This document shows positions 17,984 through 26,330 of a stretch of DNA of 64,000 nucleotides, piece after piece. The position numbers were made by a program, and so were the translations under genes. The notes beneath the pieces were generated by a model. It was not told the origin of the DNA. It saw nothing but the letters and a program-made list of their open reading frames with translations, and made no database searches. Position 1 is the first letter of the stretch; each line of letters begins with the position of its first letter. The DNA lies in NCBI RefSeq assembly GCF_963662555.1, contig NZ_OY759719.1:2438985-2502984 (forward strand), written 5' to 3'. This DNA is from Thiomicrorhabdus sp. (GTDB lineage: Bacteria > Pseudomonadota > Gammaproteobacteria > Thiomicrospirales > Thiomicrospiraceae).

Positions 17984-19282
17984 ATGAAAAAAACTCTACA
18001 TTCTGCTCTCTTTACGGTTTTTACACTTTTCACATCAGCTAGTTTTTATAGTGCACCAGCCAATGCCGGCGAAGAGTTATTAGATAAGATTGCTGCTGTT
18101 GTAAACGACCATGTTATTTTACAAAGTGAATTATCGACAAAAATGTTTGAGCAGTCTCAAAAACTGGCAGCACAAAACATCCCGGTCAATGATGTAGATG
18201 CACTTAGAAAAAAAGTTTTAGATGGCATGATCTTAGAAGAGCTACAAATTGAACGTGCTCAGCAGTTAGGGTTACAAGTTCCTGACGAAGAAATTAATGC
18301 ACAAATGAAAACCATTGCTGAACAAAACAATATGAGCTTAATGCAGCTACGTAATCGTTTAAATATAGAGCAGCCAAATGGTTTTCAAAAAGCTCGTGAA
18401 ACGATTAAAGAACAACTGCTTATTCAAAAATTACGTCAAGAAGAAGTTATTAGTAAAGCTTTAGTGACTGAAAGTGAAATTCAAAATTACTTAAAACGTC
18501 AAAAACTAGCCGAAAAAAATGTGGAAGTAAGACTTAATCACATTTTGATTGCTTTACCAGAATCGGCAACCCCGGAAGAACGCCAACAAGCATTGGACAA
18601 AATTACCGAAATCAAAAAACGTATTCAAGAAGGTGAAGACTTTTCACAACTTGCAGTACGTTATTCTAACGGTGGTAAAGCCCTGCAAGGTGGTGATTTA
18701 GGATGGATGAAAGAGTCAGAAGTACCAACCTTCTTTGCCGATGCCATTGAAAACTTAAAAGTCGGTCAAGTTAGTGACATTATTCAGAGTGCCAGTGGTT
18801 TTCACTTAATTAAATTGGCTGATAAAAAAGATACTAGTCAAATCGATGAAGTAACTGAATACCATCTATTCCGTTTTATTATTTTGAGTGATGATATTGA
18901 CAGAACTCATGTACCAAAAGAGTTGATGAAGCTCTCTCAGTCAATTCACAGTATGCAAGACTTTCAGGCTTTATCGCAAAAATATCCAGATATCCCGGCT
19001 GAAGTGAATGCTGACAGTGATTTGGGTTGGCGCACAATTGATAAAATTCCAGAAGTTATTCGCCAAGATGTTAAGCAGCAGCAAACCAAAACGGCATTAC
19101 CGCCACTTGCTACTGATAAAGGTTGGATGCTGTTATACCTTGACGACAAAAAAGAAATAAACAAAGCTGGCGAAGACCAAACTCAAAAAGCGATTCAGAC
19201 AATTCGTATGCGTAAAGCCAACGAAATGTTTGACCTATGGTTACGTCGCTTAAAAGATGAAGCTTACATTCAAATAAAATAA
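17984..19282 (+). CDS. surA: Periplasmic chaperone and peptidyl-prolyl isomerase SurA
   Basis: Assists folding of outer-membrane barrels, LptD among them, on the way to the Bam complex. A Sec signal peptide covers about residues 1-28 (ANA|GEELLDKI). The N-terminal chaperone region includes DKIAAVVNDHVILQSEL. Two parvulin-like domains follow: the first has VRLNHILIALP and GGDLGWM, and the second is more divergent, with HLFRFIILSD and DLGWRTIDKIPEV. The length of 432 residues is normal. It lies 36 bases after lptD, so the two are likely cotranscribed. A large terminator structure follows it, so pdxA may have its own promoter. Confidence 0.96.
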   Translation: MKKTLHSALFTVFTLFTSASFYSAPANAGEELLDKIAAVVNDHVILQSELSTKMFEQSQKLAAQNIPVNDVDALRKKVLDGMILEELQIERAQQLGLQVPDEEINAQMKTIAEQNNMSLMQLRNRLNIEQPNGFQKARETIKEQLLIQKLRQEEVISKALVTESEIQNYLKRQKLAEKNVEVRLNHILIALPESATPEERQQALDKITEIKKRIQEGEDFSQLAVRYSNGGKALQGGDLGWMKESEVPTFFADAIENLKVGQVSDIIQSASGFHLIKLADKKDTSQIDEVTEYHLFRFIILSDDIDRTHVPKELMKLSQSIHSMQDFQALSQKYPDIPAEVNADSDLGWRTIDKIPEVIRQDVKQQQTKTALPPLATDKGWMLLYLDDKKEINKAGEDQTQKAIQTIRMRKANEMFDLWLRRLKDEAYIQIK

Positions 19283-19345
19283 GCTTAGCTTTACCGTAAA
19301 ATTTATCGCCTTTAACTTATAGCATTTAACATATTTTATTTAGTT

Positions 19346-19412
19346 AAGCAGAATACTCAGTCTTTTAAGGTAAAAACCTTTTAAACATACAAAGACTGAG
19401 ATTCTGCTTTTT
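19346..19412 (+). terminator. Long nested hairpin terminator after surA
   Basis: AAGCAGAAT-CTCAGTCTTT pairs with AAAGACTGAG-ATTCTGCTT over about 19 bp with a single bulged base. Inside the loop AAGG and CCTT form a small second hairpin. A T5 run follows. The stem is much longer than the other terminators in the window. Confidence 0.85.
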
Positions 19413-19436
19413 ACCTTGATAAAGGTTCTTTTTTCA
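19413..19436 (+). terminator. Second short hairpin with T-run before pdxA
   Basis: ACCTT-GATA-AAGGT followed by TCTTTTTTC. It directly follows the longer hairpin, making a tandem terminator, and ends about 30 bases before pdxA. Confidence 0.6.
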
Positions 19437-19468
19437 GCCTTCGTACAACCCTAAAAGTGAACATCAAG

Positions 19469-20476
19469 ATGACTCAACGTTTAATAATCACCTCTGGAGA
19501 GCCTGCAGGCATTGGCCCAGATTTAGTACTGCAACTTGCTCAAAAAGCGTGGCCAATCGAGTTAGTGGTAATCGCCGACAAAACTCTGCTTCAACATCGT
19601 GCAAAACTACTTGGTTTAAACGTTGATTTCATTGAATACGATGCCAATAAACCTGCTCAGCCTAGCAAAGCACTGCAAATGGTTATTGAAGAAATTAAAA
19701 CTCCACAACCGGTGGTTGATGGACAGCTCAACCCTGCCAATGCCGAATATGTGATTAAAATGCTTAAAAGAGCTATTCAAGGTTGTATGCATAATGAATT
19801 TGCGGGTATGGTTACCGGCCCTGTTCATAAAGGCGTAATCAATGAAGCAGGCCTGCCATTTACTGGTCACACCGAATTACTTGCAGAAGACAGTAATACT
19901 AAACAGGTCGTCATGATGTTAGCCACACCTGGTTTACGAGTCGCCTTGGCCACCACCCATTTGCCTTTAGCGGATGTGCCAAAAGCGATCACTCAAACAT
20001 TATTAACCGATGTTTTAACCATTACCAACGATTCACTCAAACACCAATTTGGTATTGAGAATCCACACATTCTAGTTACTGGTTTAAACCCACATGCGGG
20101 TGAAAGTGGTCATATGGGGCGTGAAGAAATTGATGTCATTGAACCTGTTTTAGAGAAGTTGTCTTCGCAAATGAACTTAAGCGGCCCATTACCGGCTGAC
20201 ACCTTGTTTACCCCAAAGTATTTACAGCAAGCTGATGCCGTATTAGCCATGTACCATGACCAAGGTTTACCTGTGTTAAAACACATGGGCTTTGGTAATG
20301 CGGTCAATATTACGTTAGGGCTGCCCTTTATTCGTACCTCGGTTGATCACGGAACGGCCCTAGATTTAGCAGGCACAGGCAAAGCAGATGTTAGAAGTTT
20401 TGAATACGCTATTGAAGTCGCATTGCAAATGGCACAAAATCAAAACCCGCATAATCAAAACTCACATAATCAATAA
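19469..20476 (+). CDS. pdxA: 4-hydroxythreonine-4-phosphate dehydrogenase PdxA
   Basis: NAD-dependent oxidative decarboxylase of the DXP-dependent pyridoxal phosphate pathway. The N-terminal [11 protein letters not shown], the metal-binding His in GHTELLA (about residue 133) and [12 protein letters not shown], and the conserved [16 protein letters not shown] near 275-290 are all present. The ATG at 19469 starts close to the conserved domain; a GTG 12 bases earlier (19457) is also possible. The C-terminus carries a short Asn/His/Gln repeat ([12 protein letters not shown]) beyond the usual family end, which looks like a simple-sequence extension. surA-pdxA-rsmA is the standard enterobacterial order. 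Confidence 0.96.
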   Translation: MTQRLIITSGEPAGIGPDLVLQLAQKAWPIELVVIADKTLLQHRAKLLGLNVDFIEYDANKPAQPSKALQMVIEEIKTPQPVVDGQLNPANAEYVIKMLKRAIQGCMHNEFAGMVTGPVHKGVINEAGLPFTGHTELLAEDSNTKQVVMMLATPGLRVALATTHLPLADVPKAITQTLLTDVLTITNDSLKHQFGIENPHILVTGLNPHAGESGHMGREEIDVIEPVLEKLSSQMNLSGPLPADTLFTPKYLQQADAVLAMYHDQGLPVLKHMGFGNAVNITLGLPFIRTSVDHGTALDLAGTGKADVRSFEYAIEVALQMAQNQNPHNQNSHNQ

Positions 20477-20514
20477 CCACCATTGATAAGCCCTCAAGTT
20501 AAAGAGTAAAAAGC

Positions 20515-21348
20515 ATGGCAAAACAGCATTCAGGTCGTTCTTCTGGCCACAAACACAAAAAACAATTTGGGCAGAACTTTTTAAACAATGGCCGAGTGAT
20601 TGACCAAATAGTTGCTTCTATCCGTCCTAAAAACACTGATCATATGGTAGAAATTGGTCCTGGTGAAGCCGCCTTAACCACCCCATTGATTGATGTCGTT
20701 AAACGATTAGATATTATTGAAATTGATAACGACTTGATTGGTCCGTTAAAAATCCGTTTTGCAACCAAGCCTGCGTTTAACCTTCACCATACAGATGCCT
20801 TGGCCTTTGACTACAGCACCCTACTTGAATTTGAGCCAGAACAACCTCTAAGAATTGTGGGAAATCTACCCTATAACATTTCTAGTCCGCTGATGTTTCA
20901 CTTACTTAATTACAGTGAACACATCAAAGACATGCATTTTATGTTGCAAAAAGAGGTGGTTGATCGTATTACAGCAAAACCAGGCATTAAAGCTTATGGT
21001 CGATTAAGTGTCATGATTCAGTACGCCTGTGAAGCCGAATACCTCTTTACCGTTGGGCCTGAGAACTTTACGCCACCGCCAAAGGTTGAATCCGCCATTG
21101 TACGTTTACTACCTTATCAACAAAAACCATTTGTTGCCGATAACCAAGAGGCATTTGCTGAACTGGTTAAACAAGCATTTAGCCAAAAACGCAAAACCCT
21201 ACGTAATACATTAAAAGGTGTTTTAGATGCTGAACAAATTGAGTCTTGTGGCATTGATCCAACTGCACGTGCAGAAACAATTAGTGTTGAAAAGTTTGTA
21301 GAATTGGCCAACCTTTATTACAAAATTACATTACAATCTGCACAATAA
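20515..21348 (+). CDS. rsmA: 16S rRNA dimethyladenosine transferase RsmA (KsgA)
   Basis: Dimethylates A1518 and A1519 of 16S rRNA late in small-subunit assembly. The N-terminal KKQFGQNFL, the SAM-binding motif VEIGPGEAALT (about residues 44-54), and the catalytic NLPYNISSPL motif (about 119-128) are intact. The C-terminal FSQKRKTLRNTLKG is also typical. The length of 277 residues is normal. It lies 38 bases after pdxA. In E. coli, apaG follows; here the next gene is apaH directly. Confidence 0.97.
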   Translation: MAKQHSGRSSGHKHKKQFGQNFLNNGRVIDQIVASIRPKNTDHMVEIGPGEAALTTPLIDVVKRLDIIEIDNDLIGPLKIRFATKPAFNLHHTDALAFDYSTLLEFEPEQPLRIVGNLPYNISSPLMFHLLNYSEHIKDMHFMLQKEVVDRITAKPGIKAYGRLSVMIQYACEAEYLFTVGPENFTPPPKVESAIVRLLPYQQKPFVADNQEAFAELVKQAFSQKRKTLRNTLKGVLDAEQIESCGIDPTARAETISVEKFVELANLYYKITLQSAQ

Positions 21349-21388
21349 ATTTTATAAATAAACCTATTTTGATGGTGAAACACTCCCT

Positions 21389-22249
21389 ATGACAACCTAT
21401 GTAATTGGTGATCTACAAGGCTGTTACGATGAGCTACAACAGTTATTAACAGAGATTAACTACAACTCCGACAATGACCATTTATGGTTTGTGGGTGATA
21501 TTGTCAATCGTGGTCCAAAATCTTTAGAATGTTTGCAATTTGTTAAAACGCTAAGCCAACAAGGCAAAGCTGATATGGTGTTGGGAAATCATGATTTTCA
21601 TCTTTTAGCGGCCTATTGCGGACTCGAAAAGTTTGTTTCAAAATCTGACACCTTACAACCCATATTAGAACATCCGCAAGTTGATGAGTTAATGGATTGG
21701 TTACGTAAACAACCGTTAATGGTGACTCACCCGATCTACAACTCGGTCATGGTTCACGCAGGGATTCCACCTCAATGGTCTATTTCTGAAGCTCAAAATT
21801 ATGCCAAAGAGGTGCAAGACCAATTGCAGCAGAGTGATTGGAAAAATTATATTATCAATCATTTATTTGGCTCAGAACCTAATAAATGGAAAGACAGCCT
21901 AACTGGCTACAAACGTTTACGTTATATCGTAAATGCATTTGCCCGTATGCGTTATTGCGACAGTAATGGTAGGTTAGAGTTTCAATTAAAGTCGGTACCT
22001 GTAATAACCAAAAATAACGACTCAGAATACCAACCATGGTTTATTTTTCCAAATAGACGTAACAAAGACTATGAGATATTTTTTGGTCACTGGTCAACGC
22101 TTGGTGCGATAGATGCTTACAATATTCATTCCACTGACACGGGCTGCTTATGGGGTGGCAAAATGACCGCTTTTGCTATGGAAAGTAAACAGCGTTATAC
22201 CATTGACTGTCAGCAGTTATGCAAACCGAAACTCAAAAAGAAAAAGTAA
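21389..22249 (+). CDS. apaH: Symmetrical bis(5'-nucleosyl)-tetraphosphatase ApaH
   Basis: Metallophosphatase that hydrolyses Ap4A to two ADP; in E. coli it also removes Np4 caps from RNA. The metal-binding motifs are clear: GDLQGCYDEL (residues 7-16), GDIVNRGPKSLE (near 36-47) and LGNHDFH (near 67-73), with a downstream VHAGIPP. The length of 286 residues is normal. It follows rsmA by 40 bases; the usual intervening apaG is absent. Confidence 0.96.
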   Translation: MTTYVIGDLQGCYDELQQLLTEINYNSDNDHLWFVGDIVNRGPKSLECLQFVKTLSQQGKADMVLGNHDFHLLAAYCGLEKFVSKSDTLQPILEHPQVDELMDWLRKQPLMVTHPIYNSVMVHAGIPPQWSISEAQNYAKEVQDQLQQSDWKNYIINHLFGSEPNKWKDSLTGYKRLRYIVNAFARMRYCDSNGRLEFQLKSVPVITKNNDSEYQPWFIFPNRRNKDYEIFFGHWSTLGAIDAYNIHSTDTGCLWGGKMTAFAMESKQRYTIDCQQLCKPKLKKKK

Positions 22250-22264
22250 GAACCGCAAATTCAT

Positions 22265-22846
22265 ATGAACGATAATCAGCCAAATGATTCTCAAAATAAA
22301 GTAGATATCCCTTCGCCAGAAGAGATGTTGCGACGTCTAAATGATGTGGATGTACAGCAGTTCAATATCAAAACAGTTGCTTCTGAACTTAAAGGCAATA
22401 AGATTTGGGTATCGGTTTTAACAATACCAGTAAGTGCTATTATTTTGGTGTTAATTACTTTACTTGGTAGTTTTATGTTTGACCAACCCATTCTCAGCTT
22501 TATAGTTGCCGCTGCCCTACTTTTTTGGGTAAGTAAGATGTTTGAAGGGCAAGAGAGAAATTATAAAATTGCCGCCCGCCATGAGATAATGCAACGCATA
22601 AAACAAACTGAAGGTGAGTTTGGTCTTATCCCACACTTTAAGCACTTTTTACCTAGTAAATATCGTCACCTTTGGCAGTCTCTTAAAAAAGGCAAATATC
22701 AATATATTGAACAGTATGTCCAAGCTATTTTATTACTACAAAATAAATTAGATGCAGAAAATTTTACTCATATCTGGTACCTAACTTATCCTGAGATTGA
22801 TCCCGATAAAGCTGATGACTCAAACTTTTCTGAGCCAACACCGTAA
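22265..22846 (+). CDS. Unknown protein with two membrane segments
   Basis: A protein of 193 residues that I do not recognise. A polar N-terminal region of about 55 residues is followed by two hydrophobic segments, about 57-80 (WVSVLTIPVSAIILVLITLL) and 84-102 (ILSFIVAAALLFWVSKMF). A basic, aromatic-rich cytoplasmic C-terminal domain with several Tyr and Trp comes last. It starts 15 bases after apaH and is very probably translated from the same transcript. No catalytic motif is visible. Confidence 0.75.
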   Translation: MNDNQPNDSQNKVDIPSPEEMLRRLNDVDVQQFNIKTVASELKGNKIWVSVLTIPVSAIILVLITLLGSFMFDQPILSFIVAAALLFWVSKMFEGQERNYKIAARHEIMQRIKQTEGEFGLIPHFKHFLPSKYRHLWQSLKKGKYQYIEQYVQAILLLQNKLDAENFTHIWYLTYPEIDPDKADDSNFSEPTP

Positions 22847-22890
22847 ACCGAACTTTGCTACAGATTAATCAAAACAATCCTACTTAATTT

Positions 22891-22902
22891 ACCAGGCCTG
22901 GT
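22891..22902. repeat. Iterated palindrome, exact copy 4
   Basis: Full 18-base form TTTACCAGGCCTGGTAAA, in the short convergent gap between the apaH operon and bolA. No other hairpin lies in that gap. Confidence 0.92.
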
Positions 22903-22930
22903 AAAACCATAATTTGAACAATGACTATAC

Positions 22931-23230
22931 TCAGTGACCGCCAGTACACCTAGGCGAAGCGGGAATATTTTGTTCTAGTTCAATCCATTCAGCTGGCGTA
23001 TAAGTATGTAAAGCTAATGCATGAAACTGTGGCATAAGCTCTACTAATGCTTTATACACAGCTTGCTGCCTTTTAACTTTATTTAGCCCGTCAAAACTAT
23101 TTGAGACAAGGGTTAACTTAAAATGCGATTCTGGTGCTGGCCCTGAATGCATATGACTTTCATTTAACAACTCCATAAACTGAACGTCAAAGTGGTTGTT
23201 AATGGCTTGCTCTATTTGTGGTTGAATCAT
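22931..23230 (-). CDS. BolA family protein
   Basis: A protein of 99 residues with the BolA fold pattern: an N-terminal helix, SHFKLTLVSNSFDGLNKVKRQQAVYKAL across residues 35-62, and the HALALHTYTPAEW segment near the C-terminus. BolA proteins work with monothiol glutaredoxins in iron-sulfur handling or act as regulators. The conserved H in SHMHSGP and the HALAL His are possible cluster ligands. The end has an unusual PRCTGGH tail. It is closer to canonical BolA than to IbaG in its SHM motif, but I cannot settle the subgroup. Confidence 0.88.
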   Translation of the reverse strand: MIQPQIEQAINNHFDVQFMELLNESHMHSGPAPESHFKLTLVSNSFDGLNKVKRQQAVYKALVELMPQFHALALHTYTPAEWIELEQNIPASPRCTGGH

Positions 23231-23390
23231 TTTTTATTCCTTAATAAAACTTAACTGATAAACTTAACTTATCACACATATAAACAATTTTATTACAAGT
23301 AGACGCCTTGGTGTAAGAATTCAACATACAATAATCTGATTATTAAATCATTTTTTTCTGATTTTTCTATTAAGGTAAAAGGAAAGACCT

Positions 23391-23912
23391 ATGCGTTTAT
23401 TCATCACGGTACTATTAAGTTTAAGTGTCATGTTTTCAAGTTTTGCAACCTATGCAAACGAAGCTGGTAAATCAGCCACACCAAAACATACATTAAAAGT
23501 TACCCCAGAAGTTACTGGGCCATCAAGTAACCGCTTTCCAGGTGATCCACCTACACACAAAGCCGTTTATATGTTTGATAAATCCGATGCTGATTACCAA
23601 ACTCATATTCTTAATTCTATCCAAGCGATGATTCAACTTTACGGAGATGATGTCAGTATTGCGGTAGTCGCTATTGGACCAGGTATTCATGTTTTAGCCA
23701 AAAAACCAATGCGTAAAGTCGACCCTCTTACCTACGAACGCGTTGAAAGCTTAGCTAAAGATTACAATGTTCGTTGGATTGCTTGTGGTAATACCATGAA
23801 AACCATTGGCTGGAAAGATGAAGACATTCGCCCTTTTGCAGAATATGCAGAAGTAGGTGCAGCCGCTTTAATGGCTCTTCAAGAAAATGGTTATAAATTA
23901 CTGGTTTGGTAG
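23391..23912 (+). CDS. Secreted DsrE/DsrF-like protein
   Basis: A protein of 173 residues with a Sec signal peptide (about 1-22, ending TYA) and one DsrE-like domain (about 55-173). The domain shows the alternating pattern KAVYMFDKSDADYQ, ALNSIQAMIQLYGDD-like helices, VSIAVVAIGPGI and a Cys in RWIACGNTM at about residue 129. Cytoplasmic DsrE relatives transfer sulfur through a conserved Cys. This one is predicted to be periplasmic, so its partner is unknown. It is divergent from bolA and 64 bases before the VIT-type transporter. Confidence 0.8.
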   Translation: MRLFITVLLSLSVMFSSFATYANEAGKSATPKHTLKVTPEVTGPSSNRFPGDPPTHKAVYMFDKSDADYQTHILNSIQAMIQLYGDDVSIAVVAIGPGIHVLAKKPMRKVDPLTYERVESLAKDYNVRWIACGNTMKTIGWKDEDIRPFAEYAEVGAAALMALQENGYKLLVW

Positions 23913-23976
23913 TCTACGTTGGCAATCTAATTTTGCAATACAAAGTAGCTACTCATGAAGGAGTTAATGAAACGCA

Positions 23977-24702
23977 ATGACAAACCAAATAAATACCCCA
24001 GAAGATTTAAATAAGCACCTTGTTACAGAGCATTATAGCCATCGCATGGGTTGGTTAAGAGCGGCTGTTTTAGGTGCTAATGATGGCATTATCTCAGTGG
24101 TAAGTTTAATTGTTGGGGTGATTGCAGCTGGTGCAGAACGTGAATATATTTTGCTAGTAGCCATTGCCGCTTTAGCCGCAGGTGCTATGGCTATGGCAGC
24201 TGGCGAATATGTTTCTGTTAGCTCTCAATCAGATACCGAACAAGCTGACTTAGAGATAGAAAAAAAATCCCTAGAAGACAATTGGGACACCGAAAAACAT
24301 GAACTTGCTCTTATTTATATGGAAAGAGGTGTTAGCAAAGAAACCGCGTTGCAAGTGGCTCATGAACTCATGGAACACGATGCCTTAGATGCCCACCTGA
24401 AAGATGAGATTGGTTTATCGGAGGTCCATAGTGCAAACCCGATTCAAGCCGCCTTTGCATCAGCCGTTTCCTTTATTACTGGCGGTATTATTCCAGTAAT
24501 TTTAGTTGCCGTATTACCACTAGAGAATATGGGAATAGTCATCACAATCTCCTCTCTGGTACTTTTAGGTACGCTTGGAGCTTTATCTGCCTGGGTAGGC
24601 GGTGCCAGTAAGCTTAAAGGAGCACTGCGTGTTGTTATATGGGGTAGTATTGCTATGGCCATCACCACTTGGGTAGGAATGATATTTGGAGTTGCTGGTT
24701 AA
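23977..24702 (+). CDS. VIT1/CCC1 family iron/manganese transporter
   Basis: Membrane protein of 241 residues of the VIT family, which moves Fe2+ or Mn2+. Five membrane segments are visible in the expected arrangement. The first has GWLRAAVLGANDGIISVVSLI (about residues 24-44), including the conserved Asp of the transport path. A cytoplasmic metal-binding region rich in Glu (about 88-135; ELIYMERGVS and the AHELMEHDAL helix) lies between segments 2 and 3. The AAGAMAMAAGEYVSVSSQSDTE motif is family-typical. A Shine-Dalgarno AAGGAG lies rather far (13 bases) from the ATG. A strong terminator follows. Confidence 0.92.
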   Translation: MTNQINTPEDLNKHLVTEHYSHRMGWLRAAVLGANDGIISVVSLIVGVIAAGAEREYILLVAIAALAAGAMAMAAGEYVSVSSQSDTEQADLEIEKKSLEDNWDTEKHELALIYMERGVSKETALQVAHELMEHDALDAHLKDEIGLSEVHSANPIQAAFASAVSFITGGIIPVILVAVLPLENMGIVITISSLVLLGTLGALSAWVGGASKLKGALRVVIWGSIAMAITTWVGMIFGVAG

Positions 24703-24762
24703 TAATTATTTAAATTAATTATTTAAATTGATTGTTTAAATCTTCCCTTTGCTTTCACAAAT

Positions 24763-24800
24763 AAAAAAGGCCGTTAATCTTAAATTAACGGCCTTTTTTT
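24763..24800. terminator. Bidirectional terminator between the VIT gene and the ion channel
   Basis: AAAAAAGGCCGTTAAT pairs with ATTAACGGCCTTTTTTT around a short loop. Poly-A and poly-T flanks let it serve both convergent genes. Confidence 0.95.
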
Positions 24801-24835
24801 AAACCTTCAAATTAAATCTAAATAACCTGTTTCGA

Positions 24836-25690
24836 TTACTTACTCATTTGTTGCTGAGCCAACAAAGCATCTAATTTTTGGTGAAGAGAGGCAATCTCGG
24901 CCTCCATTTTTTGCTCATGATTTTGAATAACCACTAACTCTTCAGTCACATTATCAACACACTCTTTTGCACTAGCTTCGGCTTCCATTTTTTTGTGCTC
25001 TTCATCTAATACTTCTACCACTATTCCAATCATCATATTTAAAAAGACAAACGCCGAGAAAAAGATAAAGGTAATAAAGTAAATCCAGCTTAAGCTGTAA
25101 AGAGTCATGGCCTCGTACATAACATCCGTCCAGTCTTCAAAAGTGGCCACACGGAACAAAGTCAATAACGATACGCCCAAATCACCCCACAGAGTTGGGT
25201 TAAGCTGAGAATAAAGCATATTGCCAATAACCGCATACAGATAAAAAATGATAAACATCAGCAATGCTACATAACCCATTCTTGGCAAGGCTGAAATTAA
25301 TGCACTAACAAGCACTCTTAATTCTGGGATAAATGAGATTAAACGCATAACACGGAACAGTCGTAACATACGAGCAATCAGAGCATATTCAGAGTCATCT
25401 AGTGGAATTAAGCTGACAACAACAATGACAAAATCAAATATGTTCCAGCCTTTTTTAAAGAAGTCCCTTAAGCGATCTTCAGCTGCCATTCTAATGGTGA
25501 TTTCAATCACAAAAAAGAGTGTGACGGCATAATCCAGACCAATCAAAATACTTTCTACCAGGCCTGGTAAATGATAGGTTCGTATTCCAATCATTAGTGA
25601 CGAAAATATAATGACTGAAATTACAAAAAGCTCAAATACTTTGTTGTCTCTAATTTTTTGAAAACGGTTTTGAAAATCTAACCAAGTCAT
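24836..25690 (-). CDS. Bacterial voltage-gated cation channel (NavBac family)
   Basis: A single-domain six-transmembrane channel subunit of 284 residues, expected to work as a homotetramer. S1-S3 occupy about residues 20-95. S4 shows arginines at every third position (R107, R110, R113, R116). S5 lies at about 140-160. The pore helix and filter read LFRVATFEDWTDVM, with the filter T183-F-E-D-W-T-D189. S6 follows at about 201-228, then a coiled-coil tail (about 245-282) typical of the family. NaChBac and NavAb have TLESWAS and TLESWSM; the extra acidic residues here resemble the engineered calcium-selective CavAb (TLDDWSD). Ion selectivity is therefore uncertain. A palindrome copy lies in the coding region. 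Confidence 0.9.
   Translation of the reverse strand: MTWLDFQNRFQKIRDNKVFELFVISVIIFSSLMIGIRTYHLPGLVESILIGLDYAVTLFFVIEITIRMAAEDRLRDFFKKGWNIFDFVIVVVSLIPLDDSEYALIARMLRLFRVMRLISFIPELRVLVSALISALPRMGYVALLMFIIFYLYAVIGNMLYSQLNPTLWGDLGVSLLTLFRVATFEDWTDVMYEAMTLYSLSWIYFITFIFFSAFVFLNMMIGIVVEVLDEEHKKMEAEASAKECVDNVTEELVVIQNHEQKMEAEIASLHQKLDALLAQQQMSK
25557..25568. repeat. Iterated palindrome, exact copy 5, inside the ion-channel gene
   Basis: On the coding strand, TTA CCA GGC CTG GTA encodes L-P-G-L-V (residues 41-45), between S1 and S2. Confidence 0.9.
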
Positions 25691-25784
25691 CGTTATTCCT
25701 ACTTATTACTATTTTTTATTTATTAGGTTTGATTTAAGACTTAAAACAGCCCATTTATTTGTTCAAGTCGTTATTTAATTATTT

Positions 25785-25796
25785 ACCAGGCCTGGC
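25785..25796. repeat. Near copy of the palindrome before the ferredoxin gene
   Basis: TTTACCAGGCCTGGC, one base off the core, in the divergent gap between the channel and the ferredoxin. It is followed by CTTGTGGCCTTTT, part of the arm found after the copy at 3405. Confidence 0.75.
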
Positions 25797-25906
25797 TTGT
25801 GGCCTTTTATGCTGTGTGACTAAAATTTTGGCTATTTTACTGTATTGATTAGTCTTTATAATTGTTAAAATAAATTTTTTTTATGAATATAGTAAAGGTT
25901 AGCATC

Positions 25907-26158
25907 ATGGCAAAAATTACAGTAGTTGGACAAGGTGAATGTGAGTTTGATGGTCAGTTCTCAATGCTTGAAGCATTAGATGAAAACGGGTTTGATATGC
26001 CATATAGCTGCCGTGGTGGTAACTGCGGTGCATGCTCAGTACGCTTAATTTCTGGTGAAGTTGAAGAGATTCAAAGCCCTGCTTATGAAGCTGGAGACGG
26101 TGAGATTTTAACGTGTAGCGTGATTCCATTAAATGATGTTGAAATCGAATTAATTTAG
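25907..26158 (+). CDS. Plant-type [2Fe-2S] ferredoxin
   Basis: Electron carrier of 83 residues. The cluster ligands are in SCRGGNCGACSVRL (C-x4-C-x2-C) plus a fourth Cys in ILTCSV near the C-terminus, the plant-type spacing. Its length and acidic composition match small soluble ferredoxins. I chose the ATG at 25907 because AAAGGTT precedes it and the domain begins there; an in-frame ATG at 25883 would add eight residues. It stands alone with its own terminator, so its redox partner cannot be inferred. Confidence 0.93.
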   Translation: MAKITVVGQGECEFDGQFSMLEALDENGFDMPYSCRGGNCGACSVRLISGEVEEIQSPAYEAGDGEILTCSVIPLNDVEIELI

Positions 26159-26282
26159 ATTGCTATACTGGCTATATACCAATTTATTTAATCACTCAAT
26201 ATACAATCACTTAAACTTAAAGTTACCCGTTTAAAGTATCCGGCCTTTATAACTGCTTACGGAAACTGGTAATTTTAAAAAC

Positions 26283-26311
26283 AAAAAAGCCCCGAATTAC
26301 GGGGCTTTTTT
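26283..26311. terminator. Bidirectional terminator between ferredoxin gene and pstS
   Basis: AAAAAAGCCCCG pairs with CGGGGCTTTTTT around AATTA. It serves two convergent genes. Confidence 0.95.
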
Positions 26312-26330
26312 ATGTAGCAAGAAACTTAAA

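Noticed and set aside
25755..25775. tRNA T-arm-like GTTCAAGTC
   Set aside because: No acceptor stem, anticodon arm or CCA-proximal pairing can be formed around it.
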